From assembly GCF_023159225.1 (NCBI RefSeq), contig NC_063161.1:3846274-3910273 (forward strand): DNA of 64,000 nucleotides, in the 5' to 3' direction. The position numbers were made by a program, and so were the translations under genes. This document shows, piece after piece, positions 36,056 through 47,280 of the stretch (position 1 is its first letter; each line of letters begins with the position of its first letter). A model generated the notes under the pieces. The model searched no databases and had not been told where the DNA came from. It saw only the letters and a program-made list of their open reading frames with translations. Origin of the DNA: Perognathus longimembris pacificus (Eukaryota; Chordata; Mammalia; Rodentia; Heteromyidae).

Positions 36056-36954
36056 GCCCCGGAGCAGCCAGGGCCGCGGCTCTTCCTCCAGGGCCTCCCC
36101 GGGCCCTGGGCCGGTTGCCCTGGCAATGGGCCCCAGCTCAGCAGCCTGCCGCTCCCCCAGAGGGCCTGCGGTCCCTGGGATCCGATTCCGGGCAGTTACA
36201 CCCAGGGGAAGCTGCACTCCTGGCCCGCTCCTAGAAACCGAGACAAGCTGCACGGCACGGCCAGCCCCGGGCGGCTGCCAAGCCACGCCGGGCTAGCCGG
36301 GCCTCTGGGGCTCCTGGAGGAGGCCAGGCCTCCTGCACACACAGAGGATCCGTGACTCCGTCGTCTGGAGCCAGGCACTGGTGTGTGTGTGTGGGGGGGG
36401 GGTGACCTCCAGGATCCAGGCCCAGGAGGGAGGCGGGGCAGAGGGAGGGCTTTGAACCCAGCACCGGTGTCCATAGCTGGACTTAGTTTCCAGCCTGTCT
36501 GTAGAGTGACCCACTCACGACCTCTGCCTTGCTCAGACTCGGCTGACTGCTGAGTCAGGCCCGAGGTAACTAAGGAACCAGCACACTAAAGCCTGAAGGC
36601 ATCCCTCTGACCCGGAGAGGCCACCCCAAGGCTCCAAACCCCCCTCAGGCCGCTCCTTTGTCGCTTCCTGCCTGCACGCACTCCTCCACTCCCTTCAACC
36701 CCCAAGCGAAAGTGCCCTCACCGATCCGATCCACCTTTTCTTTGTTCTCCCTCACACCCTGCCCACAAAGCTGACCAGGTCAGGCCCTGCCTCTGCCCCT
36801 GGAGCCCCAGGCAGGCCCTGACCCCTGCGGGAACTGGGGATGGGTGGACGCAAACCGGGCTTCCCGTGGTGATAAGGAGCCAAAGGTAAAGGAAAGCAAA
36901 AGCACCCCCCCCCCCCAGGTCGGCTCCGGGACTCTGAGCAGGAAGCTCTCCTGC
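36056..36954. other. Gene-free stretch
   Basis: Unique sequence with the X-box at 36114-36127 and a short (GT)n/(G)n at 36379-36402. No exon recognised. Confidence 0.4.
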
Positions 36955-37440
36955 TGGGTTAAGGCAGGCGTTTGCCTTTATTTTTAATTTGTGCCAATAT
37001 CTGAGAAAGCGGCACTTTATTTTGAGCTCATCATGCAATGGGGAGATCCAGAATCTGGCACAGGAGACAAAACTTCCCCAGCTCTGAGATTTCCCCATGC
37101 AAATCTCAGCAGAAGGGAGCCAGCGCCCCCTCCCCCCTCCCTCCCTCCCCCCTCCCCCCCTGCCCCGCTCCCTCCCTCCCTCCCTCCCTCCCTCCCTTCC
37201 TCTCTCTCCCCTCCCTGGGCATTTCTCCGAATCTCCCAGGCAGGCATAATCAGATTATGTAGCTGGGTTTTAAAAGATCGTGATTTGTCTCATTTTCCAA
37301 GGAAGTGTGAACAAAAGTAAATAAATATCTTTCTCCCCCTCCCAGGGCTCTGATAAAGACTTGCCGAACTTAATGCAGTGTTAACTGGGTGTCATTTGGG
37401 TAGCTCATACGTTACTTTTTAATTTCTTGAAGGCAATGTG
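36955..37440. promoter_or_regulatory. Candidate enhancer-like conserved element
   Basis: The strongest AT-rich island of the middle contig. It contains a POU octamer ATGCAAAT (37097-37104), a perfect 15-bp palindrome CATAATCAGATTATG (37245-37259) with a P3-type homeodomain dimer site TAATCAGATTA, and a further TAATTT/TTTAATTT set. A (CCCT)n run at 37131-37200 splits it. No SINE or exon features. Enhancer function is an inference. Confidence 0.45.
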
Positions 37441-38022
37441 CACGCGTCTGCGGGGCACAGATGGGTTGTGATGGGGGGGTACCACGGGCGAGGGGGAGAG
37501 CGGGCTGGGAGGAGGGGGAAGAGCGGGCGGGAGGACCGCCAAGGAGGGGCTCCATTCATTCTGGTCTCTTTGCATTTCCTGACTCCGGCTTTCCGGGGCT
37601 GCCGGCTGGCGGGCCCGCCTGGCCCAGGCCCAGTGAGGGGTTCGCTCCCTCCCTCGCTCGCTCCCTCTGGCACACGCAGCTCCCGCCCCAAGGGAACTCT
37701 GCGCCTGGAGACCCGGGGTGGCCTCACTCCGGAAGCTTGCCACCCAGCCACCTCCCCTGCCCACCACATCTGGCTGAACGTCCTTAGCGTTCAAGGGCAT
37801 CCGATTCACTGTGTGACCTTGACACTCCCAGCCCACTCTGGGCCTCGGCGGTCTCCACCTGACTGCTCACCACCCCAGAATGCAGCTGGGCCTCTGTGAC
37901 TGACACGGGGCCTGGGCCACTGCACTCATCAGGGCCCGGGGCCGGGGCAGCCCTGAGGACGGGGGGCCCGGGCCTGAAGACCCCCATTACCCCATGTGTG
38001 AATAAAGAAAGAAGAGGTAAGC
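37441..38022. other. Unique stretch with a MIR relic
   Basis: A MIR-like piece at about 37806-37870 on + (tgtgtgaccttgacactccc, then tctgggcctcggcggtct). Otherwise unique. Confidence 0.4.
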
Positions 38023-38272
38023 GGAGCACGTGGCTCCCGCCAGCAATCCTACCTCCTCGGGGGGCCTGAGCTCTGAGGATTGGGGTTTGAAACCAGACTG
38101 GGCAGAAAAGCCCGTGAGACTCTTCCCTCCGACGCACCTGCACCACCCGAAAGCTGGCAGCAGAGCCGCGGCTCGGCGTGCGGAAGCGCTGCGCTAGCCC
38201 TGAGCGCGAAGCTCAGGGACAGTCCAGGCCCTGAAGTCCAGCCCCACAACTGACAGAAAAAAGAAAAGGCTT
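38023..38272 (+). mobile_element. Dimeric B1/ID-like SINE, old
   Basis: Recognisable by ggcctgagctctgaggattg, cagaaaagcccgtgagactc, aagctcagggacagtccagg and an A-rich tail. The A-box part is diverged. Confidence 0.8.
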
Positions 38273-38426
38273 CCAGAAGCTGGGGTGGGGTACATGGGAA
38301 GGGTCAGAGGAGGGGGGACCCTCAAGATCCCTATCTGCACGGTCCGACATCATACACAGGCTGAGCTGGCTCACCTCTCGCCAAAGAGCCGCCTTGGGCA
38401 AGTCACAGCGGCTTGGGTCCTTCTAG
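38273..38426. other. Unique sequence before the 27-bp array
   Basis: Short unique piece with moderate GC. Nothing further seen. Confidence 0.35.
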
Positions 38427-39345
38427 GGGTCACGTCCACACGGGAGGCCACGGGGGTCACGTCCACAGAGGGGTCACGTCCACACAGGAGGCCACAGGGG
38501 TCACGTCCACACGGGAGGCCACAGGAGTCACATCCACACGGGAGGCCACAGGGTCACGTCCACAGAGGGGTCACGTCCACACAGGAGGCCACGGAGGTCA
38601 CGTCCACAGAGGAGGCCGGGGGGTCACGTCCACACGGGAGGCCACGGGGGTCACATCCACAGAGGAGTGACATCCACAGAGGAGGCCATGGGGCTCACAT
38701 CCAAAGAGGATCCCATGGGGGTCACGCCCACAAGGAGGCCACGGGGGTCACGTCCACAGAGGAGTCATGTCCACAGAGGAGCCCACGGGGGTCACGTCCA
38801 CAAGGAGGCCACGGGGGTCACGCCCACAGAGGAGTCACGTCCACAGAGGAGCCCACGGGGGTCACGTCCACAAGGAGGCCACGGGGGTCACGCCCACAGA
38901 GGAGTCACGTCCACAGAGGAGCCCACGGGGGTCACGTCCACAAGGAGGCCACGGGGGTCACGCCCACAGAGGAGTCACGTCCACAGAGGAGCCCACGGGG
39001 GTCACGTCCACAAGGAGGCCACGGGGGTCACGCCCACAGAGGAGTCACGTCCACAGAGGAGGCCATGGGGATCATGTCCACAAGGAGCCCACGGGGGTCA
39101 CATCCACAGAGGAGTCGCATCCACAGAGGAGGCCATGGGGGTCATGTCCACAGAGGAGTCACGTCCACAGAGGACGCCACGGGGGTCACATCCAGAGGCA
39201 GCCATGGGGGTCACGTCCACAGAGGAGTCACGTCCACAGAGAAGGCCATGGGGGTCACATCCACAGATGCAGCCATGGGGGTCACATCCAGAGGAGGCCA
39301 TGGGGGTCACGTCCACAGAAGAGTCGCGTCCACAGAGGGGGCCAC
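38427..39345. repeat. 27-bp minisatellite with a 70-bp higher-order unit
   Basis: Basic unit ggggtcacgtccacagagga plus ggccacg. The phrase cgcccacaga recurs at 38821, 38891, 38961 and 39031, so a 70-bp composite is present in four perfect-looking copies, while the flanks are looser. Open frames (H-V-H-R-G-V-T-S-T-E) come from the period of nine codons. Confidence 0.94.
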
Positions 39346-40516
39346 CTGAGCGGGCTTGGGAATGGGAGGGAGGAGGAGATGGCGTCCCCCTCCTGTCTGT
39401 GCGGGGCGAGCAGGTGACACTGGAGTGTCCCCAGAAGCTGAAGCCTAGGCAGGCAGGTCTCCCTCCTCACCTTCTAGTGGCTGGGAAACGAAGTGTCGCA
39501 GCTGGGGGGACTGAGCCTTGCGTCAGGAGCACTTGGGGAGACACTGACTGCGTGTGAATCTGCAGCATGTTTTGGGGGGACAGGAGAGACTGGAGCCACC
39601 AGGACAGACGTAACAAGGGTAAGGGGGCAATCTCTCCAAGCCGCACTGGGAGGGGGGGCCCGCTCGCCCCCCCCCCCAGGGTGGCCAGCCCTCCCTCCTA
39701 GGCTATGCGCTGAAGGGCAGGGCCCTCGCTGGGGACCTTATCGGCCTCTGTGAAGCTGCCTGTTATCTGTCCGCAGAGCCAGGGCAAACAGCGAGGCTGA
39801 GGCCGGGGCTCAGGGCGGGCGCGCCCCACTCCGTCCCTCTTGGGGCCTCATGCCGAGGCTGCCACGGGGCCCAGCCCGAGCCCTGCCGGCAAGGTCACCT
39901 CCCGCAGGTGGACAGCCGAGGCAGGCAGATCTGCATCCACCACATCCACCGCATCCACCGCCACCTCTGCGCCAGAGCCACTCCCGTCCCCACAGGACTC
40001 ACCGTCCTAGGGCGGCAGACACCAGAGCCCCCGTCGCCTCCTGCCCACCTCAAGCAGGGGCTCTGCCCCAGCCGCACCGCCCCAGAAGCCGGCCCGGGTC
40101 CCCCAAGGCCCAGGTGCCCCCCCCCCATACCAGCTCTGCCTGCCACAGGCCTGCGGTGGCCATCTTCTCCTCTTCCTGTCTGAATGCCCCCCTGCCCTTC
40201 GGCATCGGACTCCCCAGCCCCAATCCTGAGCTCTCCTCCCAGGCACCCCCTGCCCCCCCCCCAGCCCGCCTCAGACCCAACCACCCCAGCAACTGCCAGG
40301 AGCACAGCCAGGCCCTTGAATGACGACGCAGGACATGGAGTTTCCCAGAAAAGCAGACCAGGACCTGGATGGACGGGTGACAGGTGACCAGGAGGCCCCG
40401 CTGTTCTCTCTCCCTCCAGGCCTCCCTCCCCTCCCCCTTGGAATGTTCCAGCAGCACGCACGGACCCCTCCCCTCCCATGCTGGTCAGTGCAGCTGCCTC
40501 CATAAGCTCCAGATGT

Positions 40517-40546
40517 GGGACACACACACACACACACACACACACT
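40517..40546. repeat. (CA)n microsatellite
   Basis: About 14 pure CA dinucleotides. Confidence 0.95.
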
Positions 40547-41069
40547 CCCTCATGTGTCACTCACCTGGCCTATCAAGCAAGCTCAGTGAGACCAAGACAT
40601 TAGAGAACACTTGGGGGGAGGGTGCAGGGGCTAGCTGGCTGCAGAACTTTCTGGAGCCTCTTGTTCCACTCCCCCGCTTTCAGCCAGGACCCCACAAACA
40701 GCCCCCTGTGGAGGGAGGGTCCTGTAGAGAAGAGCTGGCAAGCCAGGAGCGGCCTGGCTTCTGGGCGGTCCAGACCAGCAGGGATCCGAGGACCCTCGCC
40801 CGGCACTGGAGCCGGAGCCCCACCCTGGTCATCCGGACGAGGCCCAGCCCCGGCCTGCCCCCGGGGGGGGGGGCAGCTCCAAGGCCCCCACCGCGCCTGG
40901 GCTGACCAGGGGTGACCGAGGAGGGTGGAAATGTGGGGGGTCACAGCCCAGCATGGGGAGGTGGGGGGGGCTCACCAGGGTCTCAATCCGAGCCCGGGGT
41001 GAGACTCACAGGACAGGGTCAGGACGACGTAACTGGACTCACAGGGCAAGGTAACTAAAGACAACACGA

Positions 41070-41150
41070 GGGGTCACTTCGCAGACCAGGAAACACAGAG
41101 GCGGAAAAGGCTGGGCTCGAGCGGCCAGCTTCCCGGGGTCACCCAGCCAT
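41070..41150 (-). mobile_element. MIR fragment
   Basis: Read on +, cagaccaggaaacacagagg and cttcccggggtcacccagcc fit the reverse complement of MIR. Confidence 0.45.
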
Positions 41151-41630
41151 CTCCCCCGAATCAGACAAAGCTTTTCCTGGGCCGCCCCAGCCACCTTCCC
41201 AGCGGAGGGCGGGCTGGGCTCCCTTCCCGCCTCCTCCAGGAGGAAACGGGGGGCTCCGGGGGGCCGATTCCCACGCAGGGCAGCGGGGCACCGCCTGCCC
41301 GGTCCACCCGACCCGGGGCCACACCGGCGCGGCGCGGCGCGCACAAACTCTCCGCACATTATGTAACGCCTGCGGGGCGCCGGACGCGGGGTCGGGCGGG
41401 GGCGATCACCGGGGGACCCCTGCCCGGGGGTGCCGGGGATGCCGGGCCCGGCCTGGCGGTCCAGCCCGAGTCCGCGCCCCGGGGAGAACCGGGGGAGCGC
41501 CGCGGCACGCTGCCTGGGTATTTTTCCCCCCTTCCTTTCTTTTTTCCCTCCGGTGGAGTAACGAACACTAATTCTAATAATGAGGAGGATAATTAGAATA
41601 AATATAACCTGGAGACGCTGGGGGGGTCTC

Positions 41631-41644
41631 GTTGCCATGGCAAC
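41631..41644. promoter_or_regulatory. Perfect RFX X-box palindrome
   Basis: GTTGCCATGGCAAC, an exact 14-bp inverted repeat matching the RFX consensus (two GTTGCC half-sites with a 2-bp spacer), placed within the CpG island. Confidence 0.7.
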
Positions 41645-42172
41645 CGCGGGCGTTCCGGAGCTTCCGGGGCCGCGGCGGGGCCACCGGGGTCGGTTCTGCA
41701 CCCCCCCACCCCGGGGCGGAGGGCGCGCGCTGGGGGCTCCCCGCCCCGCTCGCCCTGCCCGGGACCCCGCACCCCGCCGGCCCGCGAGGCTCCCCGGCCC
41801 CCCCCGCGCGCGCCGGCCCGGCCCGCCGCGCTCCCGGACTCGGTCCGCCGGCGCCGGGCTCCGCCTGGGACTCGGACCGCCGGACCCGGCACCGCGAGCC
41901 CCGGGCTGCTTCCCCGGGCGCGGCCCGGCCCCTCCGGCGCGCGGCGATCCGGACCGGCGCCCCCGCCCGCGCCCCGGGCGCCGGGACCCCGCCCCCGCCG
42001 GCCGGCGCCCCCTCCCCCGGCGCGGGGACCCCGGCCCCACCCCGCCCAGCCGCCCGCCGGTCCCCGGCGCCGCTCACCTCGTGCCCGCGCCCGCCGCTCC
42101 TCGCTCCGCGGCCCCGAGCCGGCGCCCGCGGGAGACGCCTGCCGGGGGGCGGGGCGCCCACGCCGCGGAGCC

Positions 42173-42198
42173 CCCGCCGCCGCCGCCGCCGCCGCCGC
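42173..42198. repeat. (GCC)n trinucleotide
   Basis: About 8 GCC triplets (GGC on the presumed transcript strand), typical of 5' leaders in CpG islands. Confidence 0.9.
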
Positions 42199-42584
42199 AA
42201 CAGTTGTCCGGGCTCCGGGCCCGCGGGGCTCCGGCGATCGGGGCGCGGGGTGCGACGTCCGGACGCGCGGGGCGCGGCGCGGCTCCCGGGGCTCCCGGGG
42301 CTCCCGGGGCGCTCGGGCTGGTGGTCCCGCCGCGCGCCCCGCGCCGCGACTCGGCCGCCCCGCCGCCCCGCCGCCCGCTCCGAGCCCCGCGCCCGCCGCC
42401 GCCGCCGCCGCCGCGCTCCAGCCGCCGCCGCCTCACTTTGCGCCCGCCCGCCGCCCGCCCGCCGCCCGCCCGCGCGCCCCGCGCCCTCTGCTGCCCCCTC
42501 GCCGAGCGCCGCGCGTCCTGCCCGAGCCGCCCAGCCGCCCAGCCGCCGCCCGCGCCCGGCCCCCCCACCCCCCTCCGCGGCCTC

Positions 42585-42770
42585 CCATCCCGGGGTCACC
42601 GCCCCCCCAACCCCCGGGGTCACCGGCCCCCAACCCCCGGGGTCACCGCCCCCCCAACCCCCGGGGTCACCGGCCCCCAACCCCCGGGGTCACCGCCCCC
42701 CCAACCCCCGAGGTCACTGTCCTCATCCCCGGGGTCACCGACCCCCAACCCCCAGGGTCACGGCCCCATC
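42585..42770. repeat. 24/25-bp minisatellite at the CpG-island edge
   Basis: About seven units of ccccaacccccggggtcacc with a cgcccc or cggc spacer. The reverse strand is G-rich with repeated GGGGG blocks. Confidence 0.93.
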
Positions 42771-43844
42771 CCCGCGGTGGCTGGTGGCGGCCCCGCCCCA
42801 CCACTCCATCTCCCCTCCTCTCCCTCCTGATCTTCCCTTCGCCGAGGCTCCCCTCCCTTTCTCTCCAAAATTCTTCCTTCTCTCCACTTTCTTTTGTCCA
42901 TCCTGCCCTCCCCACTCCCCCTCCCCACTCCCCTCCCCTCCCTCCTCTCCTCCCCTTACTCCCCAGCCTCAGAGGGGAAGTGTCTCCCATTCCCCCCCCC
43001 CACCTTCTCCTTGGGTCCTGGGTGGCCCTGGCAGCACCCCCACAGTCCTTGTGCCCCTGCCCATCACCCCACAGCCCCCTGGTTCCCACCGGCCATCTCT
43101 CGGCCCCTCACTCCCTCGCCCCAGCGCCCTGCCCATCGCCCCCGAACCCCCCTCCTGCCCCTGTCGAGGCTGTCCTATTCCTGCCAGCTCCCCTGAGCTG
43201 GTACTGGCAGGTCACCTGGCCGTCTGGGAAGCCCTTCTCTTCAGAGGGGGTCCTCTGTCCAGGCCTCCCTGCCCCTGGGGCGCTGGCTTTGCTCTGCACC
43301 CCGGCAGACCCCCCACTTTCTGTCCCATCGCCCCGCCCCCTCGCGTCTTGGGTCTGGCTCAGCAGGGCCTTTGTCTCCTCTCACCCGGTGTGGGGGAGAA
43401 GCTCCTTATTGTACACATGAGCCCAGAGAGTCCACGGCTGCCCAGGGGCAGAAGCTGGGCACGGGCCAGGTCCCCACCTTTGTGTCTCCCCAGCAGGTAG
43501 GGTCCAGAAGATGCTCCCCCTCCTGCTCCTCCGCCACTGTGAGCAGGGGGACCAGACCTTGGCAGTGCTGGGGTGCAGCGCAAGGCTGCTCTTTGCCGGC
43601 TGCTGGCCTCCGTGGCCTCGAGGCCTTGGCGGACACAGACCCCAGAGCTTCTGTTTCACTCCCGTGGGGGAAAAGCAGAGGATGGGGGAGACACGACACC
43701 CACAAAACACCCTGTAGAGCCTGAAAGCCATCCCGGGGGACCATGCGTCCCCTGAGGGTGGAGGTTCTCACTGGGGCTGTGTGGAGGCCCACGGTGGGGC
43801 GGAGTCACAGGGAGGGGTGGGGCCGGGAGGGGCAGGGCGTGGGA

Positions 43845-43881
<37 letters not shown>

Positions 43882-44784
43882 TGTCTGTGTTGTGTGCTGC
43901 TGGTATGTGGAGCCTGTGAGTTCCTCTGTGTGGGGTGCAGGGGGGAGGGGTGTCACGGGTGTGGTGTGTAACTGGCCGGCTTTGCCAGAGCGTGGGTACC
44001 GAGCCCCGTGCGTGGAGGGTCTGCCTGTTCTCCACACGTGGTGGCCGAGTGTTGGTGTGCCGGAAGCTGGGTTAGCCCTGGAGTCTCCGTGTCCCCCCAC
44101 CTCCCCGCCTGCATCTCCTCTGCGGGCCCCTCTGTGGTTCCTCCCAGGGGAGACGCTGCTCTGTCCTTCCCTCCACACAGGTGACCCCACCCCAGACAAA
44201 ACTGCCGAGCCCGTTTCCTGACCGTGGGGCCCGGGGAGACCTGGTGGCGGGCAGCATTCCGCTGCCCAACCCAGACACGCCGGTGCAGACACCTGGTCAG
44301 TCCCGCTGACCCCCAGGAAAAGGAGTTTGTGGGTCTCCCCCAGCCTCTCCCCCGGCGGGCAGTGGGCTTCGTTCCGCCTCCTGCCTCTGGCGCCTGGCCC
44401 CAGGCCGCCATCAGTGATGACAAATCAACTTGGCAGCTTAACACAACACACATCGATTCTCTGACAGTTCTGGAGACCAGAAATCAATACTCAAGTTTCT
44501 CCGGACCGTAATCTAGGCACGTGCCGGGCCCAGCACCCTCGGAGGCTCCAGACCGGGGTCTTTCCTGTCCCGGCAGCTTGAGGACAATGACATCTGGGCT
44601 GGTGCCAGATAGCTTTGGTCGTTCTTTACAACCCGCGGCTTCAAGCTGGCTTCTGGGGAGACCTCCACCTCCTCCTGAGGTCCACACGATGGCACCAAGA
44701 GCCAGCAGATGGTGGGCCGCTTCCTTAAGTCCCACCGCCCAGCTCTGTCCTTTCTTGTCACCTAAGGGGCCAGCCACAGTCTTT
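42771..44784. other. C/T-rich and unique stretch
   Basis: A pyrimidine-rich piece at 42800-43180, a possible MIR relic at about 43388-43480 on - (acacatgagcccagagagtc, ctgcccaggggcagaagc), a (GT)n at 43846-43876, then unique sequence. No exon recognised. Confidence 0.4.
43846..43876. repeat. (GT)n microsatellite
   Basis: About 15 GT dinucleotides, followed by tatgtgttgtctgtgttg. Confidence 0.95.
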
Positions 44785-45770
44785 GGGGATCTGGTCAGGA
44801 TCTGGCCGGGATCTGGTTGGAATCTGATTGGGGTCTGGTCGGGGTCTGGTTGGGATCTGGTCAGGATCTAGCTGGGATCTGGATGAGATGTGCTCAGCAT
44901 CTGGTTGGGATCTGGTCAGGATCTGGTTGGGGTCTGGTCAGGGTCTGGTTGGGATCTGGTCAGGATCTAGCTGGGATCTGGATGGGACATGGTCATCATC
45001 TGGTTGGAATCTGGTTGGGGTCTGGTCGGGATCTGGTCAGGATCTGGTTGGGGTCTGGTCAGGATCTGGTTGAGGATCTGGGTGGGATCAGGTTGGAGCC
45101 TGATCAGGGTCAGGTTGAGGATCTGGTCAGGATCTGGTTGGGATTTGGATGGGACGCGGTCATCATCTGGTTGGGAGCTGGTTGGTATCTGGTCGGGGTC
45201 TGGTTGGTATCTGGTCGGGGTCTGGTTGGGGTCTGGTTGGGTTCTGGGTGGGATCTGGTTGGGATCTGGATGGGACGTGGTCATCATCTGGTTGGGTTCT
45301 GGGTGGGATCTGGATGGGATCTAGCTGGGATCTGGATGGGACATGGTCAGCATCTGGTTGGGATCTGGTTGGGCTCTGGTCGGGATCTGGTCAGGATCTG
45401 GGTGGGATCTGGTCGGGATCTGGTTGGGGTCTGGTCGGGGTCTGGTTGAGGATCTGGGTGGGATCTGGTTGGAGCCTGATCAGGGTCAGGTTGAGGATCT
45501 GGTCAGGATCTGGTTGGGATTTGGATGGGACGCGGTCATCATCTGGTTGGGAGCTGGTTGGAATCTGGTCGGGATCTGGTTGGGCTCTGGTCGGGATCTG
45601 GGTGGGATCTGGTTGGGCTCTGGTCGGGATCTGGTCGGGGTCTGGGTGGGATCTGGTTGGAGCCTGATCAGGGTCGGGTTGAGGATCTGGTCAGGATCTG
45701 GATGGGACGTGGTCATCATCTGGTTGGGGTCTGGTTGGAATCTAGATGGGATCTGGTCGGGATGTGGATG
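44785..45770. repeat. 10-bp decamer satellite, about 1 kb
   Basis: About 98 decamers of GGATCTGGTT / GGGTCTGGTC type, with a few variants (ctagctg, ctgatca, catcatctgg). Variant blocks such as gggacgcggtcatcatctgg recur at spaced positions, so larger segments have been duplicated. The strand is almost free of A-runs and C-runs. The open frames (W-L-G-S-G-W-D-L-V, or D-P-N-Q-I-P on the other strand) follow from the 30-bp codon period. Confidence 0.95.
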
Positions 45771-46099
45771 GATGGGTGTCTTTGGAGTGAGGAGTGCTCC
45801 GCGGCCTCTGTTCTGGGCTGCAGCTGGGGTGGTAGGGTGGGCTCGGGGTCCCTATTCCCGACCGTTCAGTTCATCCCGTGTCCCCCCCCCCATCCTGTCC
45901 TCTTCCTCCCAGGGCTGGGCCGTGACCGCCCCGGAGCCGCCCCCACCCCATTTCTAAGCTGCAGGGTGGCGGGCGCTCCTGCCGGGGCTTTAATCCACCG
46001 CTCTTATTTACTACTTTCCCTGCCTTCGGAGGCCCGCTCCCCCGCCAACGCCAGCCGGGCTCCGGCTCACCGGGGCGGGCGCTCGGCCCAGCGCGGTGA

Positions 46100-46230
46100 C
46101 TCATGCTCTCCCGGTAGAGCGCAGCCTTTTCAAAGGGCTGGCTGGGGAGGAAGCTAAATTTAAAGCCGGGCTTCTCGCGAAGATCACCTGCCACGTCAGA
46201 TCGCTGCCATTTAATTAGAAGTGGGGGGGG
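46100..46230. promoter_or_regulatory. Candidate conserved non-coding element
   Basis: Contains cagccttttcaaagggctgg, gctaaatttaaagccggg, a CRE-like cacgtcag and ccatttaattagaagtg. TTAATTA and TCAAAG (TCF-like) words present. Confidence 0.35.
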
Positions 46231-47204
46231 GGGAGGAGAGGAGACCGTCTGCAGGGCCGCCAGGCCCTCCTCGGAGAGGCGGGGGCTCCAGACCCCAGCC
46301 CCCCCGGCAGGCAGGGGAGGGGGGCAGCCAGCGGACTCGACTGCTTTCAGGAGAGACGGAGACCTGGCCCCGCGGCCCCGCCCAGCCCAGCCCCCCTCCC
46401 CCCCCCCCCCCCGTGGGGTCAGCCGGAGGCGGGGCCGGCCTGACCCGGCTGTCACTGGGCGGCGTACCCACGCCGGCCGGCCCACACCCAGCCTGGGAGG
46501 CCGGTGCCACTGCTGCCCCTGGGATTGTGAGCCCAGATGTGGACAGCTGGACGCCGGAGTCCAGGAAACCCCACAGCGCGGGATTGCCAGCAGAGGCAGC
46601 ACTGTGCACGCCGGGCCCTCCCCCCATCCCCCCATCCCCCCCCCAGGCCCGGTCCCTCCTCCCCGCTTCATCGGTCACAGGCGCGACGGGGTGTCCAAGG
46701 CCTTGTGGGGGGCCAGGCAGGTGCCCCACGAGGGTGCCAGGCTCACGGAGGGGATCTGCCACCAGGGGGCGGAGGGGAGCAGGAGGGCTTGGCTTCTCAG
46801 AGCGCGGTGCCTGCCCTCCCCCACTCCCACCCCCCCACCCCCGCCACCAGCCCTCCACAGTCTTCCTGAGGATGACCCTTGGGCGGGCAGCACCGGCCCG
46901 TGGGGTGCCATGGGAACAGTAGCCTCATGGGACACAAGCCGAGATGGCCATGCCACCGGAACCCTGGCTCTGGTCGCCCCGGGCCAGCTGGTTCCCCGGG
47001 CGGGCGGGCTGGCTCACCGCGTGTACCCCGTTTTGTCACCTGGAAGCGGCAGTGGGGAGAGAGAAGCTCCGGCCCTGGGGGAGCGGGAGGCCCCGCCCAC
47101 CTCACCCCAGGTCTCCTTGGCCCTGTGTGGAGGGAGGCAAAGCCGGGGCGCCGGGCCACGCCCCCAGGGGGTGTGGCTCTCAAACAGCTCGTGTTGTGGC
47201 CCCG

Positions 47205-47280
47205 GGGCAGGATGTGGGAATGATTGAGAATTAGCATCATGTGAGAGAGAGTTAGGGAGAATTAAGATGCCCTGAGTCGG
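47205..47280. promoter_or_regulatory. Candidate conserved non-coding element
   Basis: Short AT-rich block with gaatgattgagaattagcat and agggagaattaagatgcc in GC-rich surroundings. Confidence 0.28.

Larger units (their letters stand above)
39346..41259. other. Gene-free stretch
   Basis: Unique sequence with a (CA)n at 40517-40546 and an old MIR-like relic at 41070-41150 (aggaaacacagaggcgg, then ggggtcacccagcc). No exon recognised. Confidence 0.4.
41260..42590 (-). promoter_or_regulatory. CpG island, candidate SHISAL1 promoter and first exon
   Basis: About 1.3 kb of very CpG-dense sequence, the densest in the window, with many GC boxes and two (GCC)n runs (42173-42198, about 42388-42412). It contains a perfect RFX X-box palindrome at 41631-41644 and beside it an AT-rich patch (attctaataatgaggagg, ataattagaataaatataac). 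SHISAL1 is the only gene recognised nearby that needs a 5' non-coding exon to its right, so I propose this as its promoter on -. I see no CDS in it; the long open frames on both strands are what stop-poor CpG islands give. Confidence 0.5.

Noticed and set aside
41574..42830. Long frames across the CpG island as a first coding exon
   Set aside because: Stop codons are rare in such GC-rich DNA; no conserved protein motif, and frames are open on both strands.
44817..45957. W-L-G-S-G-W-D-L repeat protein, superficially like a beta-propeller or antifreeze repeat
   Set aside because: The 10-bp satellite gives a 10-residue period automatically over 30 bp; all three frames look alike and the reverse strand is open too.
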